Position numbers and translations under genes: made by a program. Source: Clostridiales bacterium (GTDB taxonomy: Bacteria > Bacillota > Clostridia > Lachnospirales > JAQSXR01). From it: 64,000 nt of DNA. Below the pieces are notes generated by a model, which searched no databases, was not told where the DNA came from, and worked only from the letters and a program-made list of their open reading frames with translations. The stretch is from assembly GCA_029256575.1 (NCBI GenBank), contig JAQSXR010000003.1, positions 372,001-436,000 on the forward strand, given 5' to 3'. Of the stretch, positions 52,704-61,037 are shown piece after piece (the stretch's first letter is position 1; every line of letters starts with the position of its first letter).

Positions 52704-54424
52704 ACAACAATTCCCTCCTGTTGAACATTTATCAAATCATTATTTAACGATATTTTAATTTGAATTACAGTACCAACCTCAATTTGACTTTTAATATCAA
52801 TTATTCCATTAAAAGAATCAACTATATTTTTGATATTAGAGATTCCAAGTCCTTTTTGATCCTCTATATCTTCTTTATTTAGTATAAAACCTATACCATC
52901 GTCAGTAATATTTATGCTGATTCTTTCTCTCTTTATATTTAAAACCAATTGTATACTTCCACATTTTCCATGTCGGATTGCATTCCCACATGCTTCTCGA
53001 ATAATACGAGTGATCCCCTGTTTTAAAGGCATTGGCAATAGTCCCTCATCCCCGTGAATCTTAAAATCGATTGCAACATGATGTAGTTTCGATATACTAT
53101 CTAGAAAATCCTTAAGGGTAACTTTTAACGTCTTTTCACCCTTCTTTTTAGAACTCAACTTATATATAGAGTTTCTAAGCTCCTGCATTGCAAGATTTGA
53201 AGTTTCACTCAATTCAACCATATATTCCTTAAGCTCTTCTTTTGTAATATCTCTCCATTTACCTAACACTCCATAAATTGCATATGAAATACTGAAAAGT
53301 CTTTGTGAGACACTGTCGTGTATTTCGTTGGCAATTCGATTCTGCTCTTCCATTACAATCAGGTTATTCTCTATTTCTTCAAGATTAAATCGTTCCAATG
53401 TAACAGCACTTAATCCTGATAAAAATTCTAAAAGTCTAATATTTTGTACCTTTTTATCATCATTCAATTGATCCATTTGTTCTATCGCGATTAACCCAGA
53501 AGGGTAACCAGGCGTTAGGATTGGAATTGTTAATAGTTCTATGTTAGCTATAACACGCGTTTGAACACTCACCCCTAAGCATTGTTGACTTAGTTTATGA
53601 AGTTCTATATTTATTTCTTGCTGCAAGGTTAATTTTAAGTTTTTATTCGATTTAATAATATATTCTTCTTCTTTCAAACCTGGTAACCAGAAAAAACACA
53701 AATTACTACTAGTTAACTTAGCTGTGTAATCAGCTAATGTCTCAAAAAGTTTACCTTTTGTACAATGATTATTTAATGCTTCAATAATTTGATATAAAGA
53801 CATAATGTAATTAATAGATTCTTGTTTCTGCATATTGGATACCTTTAAAGCATCGGTCTGAATATACAATTTTTTTGTTAAATTAGATAGAAGTTGTACT
53901 GCTAACGTAATAAGTAAAAAAACGAGCACTATATTGTAATTATTCATAACTATAGTTATAATATTTAAATTCTTTGAATTAAACAAAAAAAATGACATTG
54001 TAGAACCAGCTGTTAAGTAGAATATTAGATTCATCCAACAAAAATAAGTAGGTAAGTAACAGGCAGCAACTAGTATTGGATTCAAAGCATACCATATAAA
54101 TGGACTCAACAATCCTCCTGTTGGTAACAATAACAAAGCAATTCCAAAGGTTTCTATCAATAGTAACGTCTTTAATATTCCTTTGTTATCCATATGTTTA
54201 ATATATAAATCATTAATAATAGTTGTCAAAATAAAAAGAGAACCGATCACTCCTAGTTTGAAAAAAATGATTGAATAAGGCCTACCCGTCATATAAACAA
54301 AGGAAGTTAATATCCATGACAGGAATCGATAGGTATATATAATCTTTACTCCTTCTGAGACCGGCTTATTACTTATATGAATATTCGATATTTTATAAAA
54401 TATTGATTTCAACTTACATATCAA
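52700..54424 (-). CDS. Membrane sensor histidine kinase, HisKA_3 type
   Basis: Up to 574 aa. Six or so N-terminal hydrophobic segments (about 30-190), a GAF-like middle region (about 205-350), then NEIHDSVSQRLFSISYAI with the phospho-His of the NarX/LiaS/DesK group, and ATPase motifs ACGNAIRHGKC (N box), TDDGIGF (G1) and GLGISNIKNI (G2). The start is uncertain: a TTG at 54424 overlaps the DUF5305 stop, and a second TTG lies 12 nt downstream. Coupled on one side to DUF5305 and on the other to its response regulator. Confidence 0.9.
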   Translation of the reverse strand: MICKLKSIFYKISNIHISNKPVSEGVKIIYTYRFLSWILTSFVYMTGRPYSIIFFKLGVIGSLFILTTIINDLYIKHMDNKGILKTLLLIETFGIALLLLPTGGLLSPFIWYALNPILVAACYLPTYFCWMNLIFYLTAGSTMSFFLFNSKNLNIITIVMNNYNIVLVFLLITLAVQLLSNLTKKLYIQTDALKVSNMQKQESINYIMSLYQIIEALNNHCTKGKLFETLADYTAKLTSSNLCFFWLPGLKEEEYIIKSNKNLKLTLQQEINIELHKLSQQCLGVSVQTRVIANIELLTIPILTPGYPSGLIAIEQMDQLNDDKKVQNIRLLEFLSGLSAVTLERFNLEEIENNLIVMEEQNRIANEIHDSVSQRLFSISYAIYGVLGKWRDITKEELKEYMVELSETSNLAMQELRNSIYKLSSKKKGEKTLKVTLKDFLDSISKLHHVAIDFKIHGDEGLLPMPLKQGITRIIREACGNAIRHGKCGSIQLVLNIKRERISINITDDGIGFILNKEDIEDQKGLGISNIKNIVDSFNGIIDIKSQIEVGTVIQIKISLNNDLINVQQEGIVV

Positions 54425-55529
54425 GAGCTAATTCACTTCCCTTTAGCAACAGTTTCTCTGCAATACTATAATAATAAATATTAGAAGTGCCTAAAATATA
54501 GTAAAAAACACTTCCTGTCTTCGTATCTGCAAACTTAAATATAGGTTCTTCTTTTTCATCAGCTATTTGTAGCAAAGTATTAAAGTTTTTTAAGCCAAGT
54601 TTAGGTAAAATTTCAAAACTAATTTCATCTGCAACCTCTATAATTCTACCTTTATGTTTTTTATCGATCATATCTATTTCAGTAACTTCATTCTTTATAT
54701 GTTTATATTTCTTTGTAATTTTAATAAATAGTGGAATAAAAGTAAGAATTGAGATTAAACTAAAACTATATCGAGCTCCTATAATCGAGACATTATGATT
54801 CAGAAAATGAAAGCTCTGGTCAATTATATTAACTTCTTCTATTGGTATTATATCAACGAATTCTTTTTCTGAAGATTCTCCAGCATATTTAATATATTGA
54901 CTCGTTAATTCAAATGGTATCTCTAAATCGCTGTTAAATGTACGTATTTCTTCACCATTTTCCTGATATATTTTCCCGCTAATTTTTTGTCTAATTACTA
55001 ATAAATAATTAACAGGCCTTGCTAAAGTTTCTTCTTCAATTGTTTCAATTAAATCAACAATTTTTTTAACATCTATGCTGAATTCCTCTTGTAACAAAGA
55101 ATGATTAACTCCTTCTGACATAATCGTTTGATTTGCGATTAATTCATATTCTCTTTCCCACAAATCCTTAGCAACAATGCTATAGACTATACCTGCACTT
55201 CCTTCAACTTTAATTGATTTCTCAGAATGAATACCTGCATCTAACGTAATGATTAATTGCTCTGTCAAACTATTAAATATAACACCCTCTGGTACTATTA
55301 CTCCACCTTCCGGATACAATACACTTGGTTTTACCTTTGCAGCATAATGATATGCTTTCTTTTGCTCAAGTATATTTTGAGTTATCTTATTCTCTTTCCT
55401 TAAAGGTTGTCTGATTGCTTTACAGGCAAAAAATGTGGAGGTTACCCACACTATTGCTATCATAACTATTATAACTTTCTGGTAATTGCTCTTACCCCAT
55501 TGCAATATTCTAGTTAAAGTACCTTTCAT
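54414..55529 (-). CDS. DUF5305-type membrane protein
   Basis: 371 aa with a membrane segment near the N-terminus (VIIVMIAIVWVTSTFFA), a large external beta domain (about 45-230, with EGGVIVPEGVIFNSLTEQLI), a second membrane segment (about 245-270) and a cytoplasmic tail. Layout and setting match my memory of DUF5305, which in haloarchaea and clostridia sits beside SipW/ER-type signal peptidases and TasA-like secreted proteins. Function unknown. It lies 16 nt after the acidic-repeat gene and overlaps the kinase. Confidence 0.7.
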   Translation of the reverse strand: MKGTLTRILQWGKSNYQKVIIVMIAIVWVTSTFFACKAIRQPLRKENKITQNILEQKKAYHYAAKVKPSVLYPEGGVIVPEGVIFNSLTEQLIITLDAGIHSEKSIKVEGSAGIVYSIVAKDLWEREYELIANQTIMSEGVNHSLLQEEFSIDVKKIVDLIETIEEETLARPVNYLLVIRQKISGKIYQENGEEIRTFNSDLEIPFELTSQYIKYAGESSEKEFVDIIPIEEVNIIDQSFHFLNHNVSIIGARYSFSLISILTFIPLFIKITKKYKHIKNEVTEIDMIDKKHKGRIIEVADEISFEILPKLGLKNFNTLLQIADEKEEPIFKFADTKTGSVFYYILGTSNIYYYSIAEKLLLKGSELALDM

Positions 55530-55545
55530 TATTTAGTCCCCCTGT

Positions 55546-56376
55546 TTATTTACTTTTTATTACTTTTTCATCAATAAAAGTTTCTACAATAATATTTATA
55601 TTCTTATTGATTGTTGAAGACCCACCAATCCACGATGCAGTAATTGTAACTTCAAAAGTTTTATCTTCAATCTCTTCATCAAAATTACAAGGAACCTCCC
55701 AGATTTCTCCTGGTTTAATAAGTACATTTTTAAAATTAAATAAACTACTGTTTTGAGAACTGTGGAATCCATTATTCTCACTAATATCAATAAATATAAA
55801 ATTATCCATATTATTATTTATATAAAATCCATTGCTATCTATATGGACGGCTGTTTCTTTCGAATTTATCTCTTCGCTTACTAAATTATTAACTTGGTTT
55901 TCTTCCGTAATTTTGTCTTTGACTATATCTTTGTCTTTGTCTTTATCTTCGTCTTTGACTTTATCTTCGTCTTTGTCTTTGTCTTTGTCTTTATCTTCGT
56001 CTTCGTCTTTATCTTCGTCTTCGTCTTCGTCTTCGTCTTTATCTTCGTCTTTGTCTTTATTTTCGTCTTTGTCTTTATCTTCGTCTTTGTCTTTATCTTC
56101 GTCTTTGACTTTATCTTCGTCTTTGACCTTATCTTCGTCTTTGTCTTTATCTTCGTCTTTATCCTTATCTTTTACCGTCTTTGTAACAGATATTAATTTA
56201 GTCACTTTAATTTCAATATCTTCTGGTATTGCTATAAGTGCTTTTTCAGAGGAATCAATCACAATTTTTAATTTACTTTCTATCTTTGTTGTGGTATAAC
56301 TGGTTACTTTTGTACAAATTCCTATTGATAGCGCTAATACTGCCATCAGTATAACTTTACGATTAATTGTATTCAT
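55546..56376 (-). CDS. Secreted protein with long Asp/Lys/Glu repeat, probable SipW-type substrate
   Basis: 276 aa from the ATG at 56376 (GAGGGG upstream). An N-terminal hydrophobic segment (VILMAVLALSIGICT) is followed by LKIVIDSSEKALIAI, which parallels FIVSNTDDALLAI at the same place in the TasA-like protein. Residues about 68-153 are almost wholly K, D and E in DKDKDE-type units. The C-terminal 100 residues form a beta domain ending in a plausible Ig-like fold (FEVTITASWIGGSSTINKNI). The charged tract could be a wall-spanning or calcium-binding stalk. Family not recognised. Confidence 0.75.
   Translation of the reverse strand: MNTINRKVILMAVLALSIGICTKVTSYTTTKIESKLKIVIDSSEKALIAIPEDIEIKVTKLISVTKTVKDKDKDEDKDKDEDKVKDEDKVKDEDKDKDEDKDKDENKDKDEDKDEDEDEDEDKDEDEDKDKDKDKDEDKVKDEDKDKDKDIVKDKITEENQVNNLVSEEINSKETAVHIDSNGFYINNNMDNFIFIDISENNGFHSSQNSSLFNFKNVLIKPGEIWEVPCNFDEEIEDKTFEVTITASWIGGSSTINKNINIIVETFIDEKVIKSK
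55915..56175. repeat. Hexanucleotide repeat tract within the acidic-protein gene
   Basis: About 260 bp built of TCTTTG, TCTTTA and TCTTCG hexamers on the plus strand, encoding Lys-Asp and Glu-Asp pairs on the minus strand. All units keep the reading frame, so copy-number change would lengthen or shorten the protein without breaking it. Confidence 0.95.
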
Positions 56377-56545
56377 TCTTAATTCCCCTCTCATAACAAA
56401 CTTATATATGTATGTACAATGAATCATCTTCTAGAAATATATCCAAATTGCTATATATTTATACCAATAATTGGATTTATGATGAAATTTAATTAGTAAA
56501 AGAGATATACTAAAAAACAAATAACATATTCCAAACTTATGATGT

Positions 56546-57673
56546 CTAATTAAATAGAGGAATTTTTCTGCAGATTTTACGAAATAAACTCCGTATTGCT
56601 TTAATTGTTTTTCTACGCATACTACCGTCTATCAATGGATATAGCATTAAGGGAAGGCCAGGTATGATTGATACAATTACCAATGCTAACCAATAGCTTT
56701 TTAAAGCTAAATAATAAATCAGCTTACTAGGTAAGAATGGATAAAACATTCCAACATTAATGATTGTATTGTATTTACCAATAGCAGATGCCTTTAGTTG
56801 CATTTCTACTTCTAGAATGTTACCTTGTTTAAGTGTTGTTAGAGATTTGTTAAATGAGATTTGATCATCATTTGATGTAATAGTTGCAACAATCGGAAAT
56901 ATACCCTTATTACTAAGCATAGTTAATTGTTTTGTTCTCTCTTCACCTAATTTTATGATACCAACACTACTTCCCATTATTACTCCATTTCCTTCATTTG
57001 AAATCTCGTATGGAAGATTAATTCTCTGATACGTTGTCAACATCGTTGCCCCCATAATAATTGAAAGCGTTAATCCACCAAAAAAGTAAACTAATTGTAT
57101 CTCTAAACCATTCTTTTTTTTCTTCTTTTTCTTCTTTTTCTTCTTGCTATGCATAATTTCACTCACCCCAATAATAGTAGCGAGTAATATAGCAATCAAA
57201 GGCATGGTATATGGGTTTGATTGAAATTGTTCCATCCAAAGAGGAATATATCCTATTAGTGGTATTTTCATCGGCTTATTATGAATCGTTATTACTTTAC
57301 TAACAATCCAATCTCGTTGGATAGGTCCAGTATCTCCTGATGCCTGATCTGTATATTCATTTGCATCTCCTTGAGTAATATATCCATTTTTTTCATCGCC
57401 ACCAATGATTCGATGAACAATCCACCCTTTCGTAGATAATGCACCTTCCTTAACTTTAAATACAACAATATCTCCAATATTGACTCTAGTCTTATCAGGA
57501 AGATGTTTAATTATAAGCATATCACTTCGTTGAAACAGTGGATACATGCTGTTGGAGCGAACCGATGATAATAGCATAGGCTTATCCCATATGGCTGAGG
57601 TAACCGCCGCAGTCAGCACAATGCTAACAATAATATATAAAATAATATCAATAAATTTAGATAATTTTCGCAT
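56546..57673 (-). CDS. SipW/ER-type signal peptidase I with C-terminal extension
   Basis: 375 aa from the ATG at 57673 (GGGAGGG upstream). N-terminal membrane anchor, then the S26 catalytic motifs: SVRSNSMYPLF with the nucleophile Ser, and GWIVHRIIGG with His in place of the Lys of ordinary bacterial enzymes, the ER/archaeal/SipW type. ITQGDANEYTD follows. After residue 160 come three more membrane segments, a run of 11-12 lysines, and an external beta domain, roughly doubling the family length. It should process the TasA-like protein just upstream and perhaps the acidic-repeat protein downstream. Confidence 0.9.
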   Translation of the reverse strand: MRKLSKFIDIILYIIVSIVLTAAVTSAIWDKPMLLSSVRSNSMYPLFQRSDMLIIKHLPDKTRVNIGDIVVFKVKEGALSTKGWIVHRIIGGDEKNGYITQGDANEYTDQASGDTGPIQRDWIVSKVITIHNKPMKIPLIGYIPLWMEQFQSNPYTMPLIAILLATIIGVSEIMHSKKKKKKKKKKKNGLEIQLVYFFGGLTLSIIMGATMLTTYQRINLPYEISNEGNGVIMGSSVGIIKLGEERTKQLTMLSNKGIFPIVATITSNDDQISFNKSLTTLKQGNILEVEMQLKASAIGKYNTIINVGMFYPFLPSKLIYYLALKSYWLALVIVSIIPGLPLMLYPLIDGSMRRKTIKAIRSLFRKICRKIPLFN

Positions 57674-57783
57674 AAACAACCCTCCCATAATATATTGTAT
57701 TATGCTTATACAAAAAAGTAATTACTCCAAAGACTACACTATATGGTACATTAGTATACCCTTATTACAAACGTGCCAATTAA

Positions 57784-57821
57784 AAAAGGTGATCTCTAAA
57801 TATTTATAGAGACCACCTTTA
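57784..57821 (-). terminator. Strong terminator between the TasA-like gene and the signal peptidase
   Basis: Arms TAAAGGTG, TCTCTA and their complements around ATAAATATT, followed by TTTTTT on the minus strand, 20 nt after the TasA-like stop. It would let the secreted protein be made in excess over the peptidase. Confidence 0.85.
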
Positions 57822-57841
57822 TATTTATGAAACCTAATCTT

Positions 57842-58432
57842 TTATGGAGTTGGAGTTACAACAGGTGCTACTTCTTTTGCTTCTACAACTATATTGAATG
57901 ATTTTTCACCTTTTGCAATTGTTCTTTGCATAGTATCGATTTTTGAATCAATGTTAATTGATGCACCTGGTTCTAATGTGAATACTACCTTAGTACCGTA
58001 TGCGCCTGTATGACGAGAAGCTACACTAACCCAATTATCACTTGTTTCAGTTTTCAAATATACTTTAGAGCCAATATTTGGTTCTGGTTTTGCACTATCT
58101 ATTGGTACGTAAACACTTACTTCAACTGTTTTTTCTGAATTGTTTTTTACATTAAATAAATCTTCCCAAGTATATACACTACCTGATTGAACACCAAATT
58201 CTGCTCCGTCTTTACCTTTTGCCCAGTTAATAACTAATTCATTTGCAGTAGAACCAGTAGTGTAACCAGCAGCTGCATGATTACCAGCTTTGATTGCTAA
58301 GAGAGCATCATCCGTATTTGATACGATAAAGCTCGCACCATTTGTTACTATTGCACTTGTATAAGCCATTGCTGCCATCAAACTAGCCATGCATAATAAT
58401 GTTACAACTAATAAAATACTTTTTCTTTTCAT
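57842..58432 (-). CDS. TasA-like SipW-dependent secreted protein
   Basis: 196 aa from the ATG at 58432 with AAAAGGAGG upstream; a longer frame to 58477 lacks a site. A SipW-type signal (ILLVVTLLCMASLMAAMAYT) leads into FIVSNTDDALLAIKAGN, typical of TasA/camelysin and archaeal relatives. The rest is a beta-rich domain (TVEVSVYVPIDSA, YGTKVVFTLEPGASINIDSK) ending in a Pro-Thr tail (VAPVVTPTP). Such proteins form matrix fibres in Bacillus biofilms. First gene of the locus, with its own terminator, followed by its likely peptidase. Confidence 0.82.
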   Translation of the reverse strand: MKRKSILLVVTLLCMASLMAAMAYTSAIVTNGASFIVSNTDDALLAIKAGNHAAAGYTTGSTANELVINWAKGKDGAEFGVQSGSVYTWEDLFNVKNNSEKTVEVSVYVPIDSAKPEPNIGSKVYLKTETSDNWVSVASRHTGAYGTKVVFTLEPGASINIDSKIDTMQRTIAKGEKSFNIVVEAKEVAPVVTPTP

Positions 58433-58520
58433 TCTTTGTATCCTCCTTTTATTTATGGTGAATGTGTCATTCATCATTTAATCTCATTATAGACATTTCT
58501 TCCTTTGGTCACATCCCACA

Positions 58521-58627
58521 CTAGTATAGTTTGGTACTCTCCAATAATAGAATTCGTTAACTACTCCTTAGTCCCATACGTCCACCTCTTTTGAACTATA
58601 CTGGTATACTATGGTACCATATGTATA
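58521..58627. promoter_or_regulatory. Dyad-rich region upstream of the TasA-like gene
   Basis: AGTATAGTTTGGTAC (58523-58537) and GAACTATACTGGTATAC (58593-58609) form an inverted pair 60 bp apart, followed by the palindrome ATGGTACCAT (58611-58620). Candidate operator for the response regulator of the locus; no promoter hexamers are assigned. Confidence 0.4.
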
Positions 58628-58660
58628 AGCTACTTATTAATTATAATGAAAGTTATCAAA

Positions 58661-58701
58661 AAAATACGCAAAACAAATATAATACAATTTGTTTTGCGTA
58701 T
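58661..58701 (-). terminator. Terminator of the leucine-rich-repeat operon
   Basis: 15-bp perfect stem ATACGCAAAACAAAT/ATTTGTTTTGCGTAT with an 8-nt loop and a seven-T run on the minus strand. It closes the operon that begins at 63710. Confidence 0.88.
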
Positions 58702-58752
58702 ATCAAAAAACAAAGATTTTATACATTTATGTATGATAGTATTTACCTTCAC
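58702..58752 (-). pseudogene. Remnant start of a third leucine-rich-repeat gene copy
   Basis: A GTG frame on the minus strand at 58752 reads VKVNTIIHKCIKSLFF, matching the start VKVNIIIHKRIKPLFL of the gene at 60249. It sits in the same position, just after a B-type gene. The rest is replaced by the operon terminator. Confidence 0.7.
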
Positions 58753-58779
58753 TTCTTTACCTAAGAATTTATTTGGAAA

Positions 58780-59526
58780 TTACTCAATACCAACCACATA
58801 TTCAATCCCATTATCCACAGCATATTGTTCCGCAACGGATCCTTCACTAATAATTAATGTTAATTGATCGCAGTCATAGAAATTTCCTTTTCCTATTGTT
58901 TTTACACCTTGTGGAATAAACACTTCTTCCAAATCTTCACAATCAACAAATGCAAAATCATCAATTGTAACCAATCCTAATGGCAACTTTACGGATGTTA
59001 AACTTGAGCTTTTTGAAAAAGCATATTTACCGATCTGCTCAATGCTTTTTGGGAAATCAACTGATAAGAGGAAAGAACAAGCACTAAATGAGGAATCACC
59101 TATTTGGGTTACACTTTCTGGTATTTCAATATATTTTAATTTTTTGCAATATAGAAATGTATTATCTCTAATTTCAATCAACCCAAACGGCAATTCAACC
59201 TCTTCTAAATTCATACATATACTAAATGCTCCTACCCCTATATTAGTAACGTTATGTGGTATTTGTACTTTTTTTAATTTTCTATGGCCTTCAAATGCAT
59301 AATTATCAATAGAGACTACTGGCATAAACCAAATATTATTAGGTACTTTAACATCTGGTTCATTCCCTTGGTACTTTGTTATAGTTACTTTCCAATTATT
59401 TATTTCATAATCATACTTGCTATTTATGTTTATCGTATAGCATACTAATCCAACTAGTCCCAAACCAACAATTATTAGAGAGAGATACTTAATTTTTATA
59501 TTTTTTAGTGTATGAATAATTTTCAA
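58780..59526 (-). CDS. Membrane-anchored leucine-rich-repeat (LRR_5/BspA-type) protein, copy B2
   Basis: 248 aa from a TTG at 59526 with GAGGAG upstream, one nucleotide after the previous stop. One membrane segment (YLSLIIVGLGLVGLVCYTI) and then about seven 23-residue repeats of the treponemal/BspA type (for example LEEVELPFGLIEIRDNTFLY, VTQIGDSSFSACSFL), ending in the LRR_5 cap LIISEGSVAEQYAVDNGIEY. Such repeats usually mediate surface binding. Closely related to the gene at 60276; the last 45 residues are nearly identical. Confidence 0.85.
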   Translation of the reverse strand: MKIIHTLKNIKIKYLSLIIVGLGLVGLVCYTININSKYDYEINNWKVTITKYQGNEPDVKVPNNIWFMPVVSIDNYAFEGHRKLKKVQIPHNVTNIGVGAFSICMNLEEVELPFGLIEIRDNTFLYCKKLKYIEIPESVTQIGDSSFSACSFLLSVDFPKSIEQIGKYAFSKSSSLTSVKLPLGLVTIDDFAFVDCEDLEEVFIPQGVKTIGKGNFYDCDQLTLIISEGSVAEQYAVDNGIEYVVGIE

Positions 59527-59527
59527 G

Positions 59528-60249
59528 TTAATTTTGCTCCTCTCGTATCACTACTTTGATTCCATTTTTTATTGCATACTTTTCCGCTTCAGATCCTTGC
59601 TCAGCAATTATAGTTAAATTTCTACAGCTATTAAATGCCCCCTCATCTATTGTTACTACACTTGGAGGTATATATAATTCAGTCAAACTATAACATTGAA
59701 AAAAAGCACTCCCCTCAATCTTTGTTACTGAAACAGGAATATTAATTAATTCTAAATTATAACATTGTGCAAATGTACTCTTCTTAATAGCTTTCACTTG
59801 ATTCGGTATATTTATTTCACGCAACTTAATACAGCCAGCAAATGCACCATATCCTATATATGATACTGTATCGGGTAGTTTTAATTTTGAAAGAGAAAAA
59901 CAATTGGAGAATACATCGTCACCAATATATTCTAAAGAATTTGGTAAATTTATTTCTTCCAATGAAAAACATGTGCCAAATGCGTAATTACCGATATTTA
60001 TTATGGTTTCGGGTAATATTACTTTTTTTAATTGATAACAACCGAGAAATGAACTTGGACCAATCTCAGTAAGTTCATTTGGTAATCTTTCCCTTTATAA
60101 GCTAATATTGAGGCTTCTCCTTGTGTTATCTTATACTCGTATAACTTGCTTTTATGAAATAGAATAATACAAAATAGCATTAATAATAGTGCAACTAGAA
60201 TTAAAAATAAAGGTTTTATTCGTTTATGTATGATAATATTTACCTTCAC
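59528..60249 (-). pseudogene. Leucine-rich-repeat gene, copy A2, broken by deletion and frameshift
   Basis: The GTG start at 60249 (GGAGGT upstream) gives a membrane segment and YEYKITQGEASILAYKGK, then the frame runs to a stop after 73 codons. In the adjacent frame the DNA continues RLPNELTEIGPSSFLGCYQL and on through the rest of the protein to 59528. Compared with the intact copy at 61038, about 34 codons are missing at the break. The C-terminal 144 codons remain open but have no good start. Confidence 0.85.
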
Positions 60250-60275
60250 TCCACTACCTCCGAAATTTTATATAC

Positions 60276-61031
60276 TTATTCAATACCAACCACATATTCA
60301 ATCCCATTGTCCACAGCATATTGTTCCGCAATGGAACCCTCACTTATAATTAATGTTAATTTATCGCAGTCATAAAAGTTTCCTTTACCTATTGTTTTTA
60401 CACCTTGTGGGATGAACACTTCATCCAAATCTTCACTATCAACAAAAGCAAAATTATCAATTGTAATCAATCCAATAGGCAATTTTACGGATATTAAACT
60501 TGAACATTCTGAAAAGGCATATTCACCTATACTCTCTAAGCTTTTGGGGAAATTTACTGTCGTTAGGGAATCGCAAACACTAAATGATGAATTACCTATA
60601 TTAGCTACACCTTCAGGTATATCAATTTCTCTCAATTCAAGACAGAAAAAAAATGTATTATCTTTAATTTCCCTTAGTCCTAAAGGTAATTTAATCTCTT
60701 CTAAATGCATACATGCACTAAATGCACCTACTCCAATACTAGTAACATTAATTGATATTCGTATTTTATTTAATTTCTTAAGCCCTTCAAATGCATAGTC
60801 ATCAATAGAGACAACTGGCATAAACCAAATATTATTTGGCATTTTAACTTCCGATTCATTGCCGTGATATCTAGTAATATTGACTTTCCAATTATTAATT
60901 TCATAATCATACTTGCAATTCAAGTTAATCGTATAGAACCCGAATCCAACTAGTCCTAACGCAATAATTAGAGTGATACATATATTTTTTATTTTTATAT
61001 TCATACTTTTTAATTTGTTAATAAAGCTCAA
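60276..61031 (-). CDS. Membrane-anchored leucine-rich-repeat protein, copy B1
   Basis: 251 aa from a TTG at 61031, 6 nt after the previous stop, with GGGGAG about 10 nt upstream. Membrane segment ICITLIIALGLVGFGFYTI, then LRR_5 repeats (LEEIKLPLGLREIKDNTFFF, VANIGNSSFSVCDSL) and the cap LIISEGSIAEQYAVDNGIEY. Paralogue of the gene at 58780. Confidence 0.85.
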   Translation of the reverse strand: MSFINKLKSMNIKIKNICITLIIALGLVGFGFYTINLNCKYDYEINNWKVNITRYHGNESEVKMPNNIWFMPVVSIDDYAFEGLKKLNKIRISINVTSIGVGAFSACMHLEEIKLPLGLREIKDNTFFFCLELREIDIPEGVANIGNSSFSVCDSLTTVNFPKSLESIGEYAFSECSSLISVKLPIGLITIDNFAFVDSEDLDEVFIPQGVKTIGKGNFYDCDKLTLIISEGSIAEQYAVDNGIEYVVGIE

Positions 61032-61037
61032 GTCAAA

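Noticed and set aside
55832-56299. Open frames on the plus strand of poly-Ser/Leu or poly-Phe/Val type
   Set aside because: They are mirror readings of the hexanucleotide tract in the acidic-protein gene; no ribosome site.
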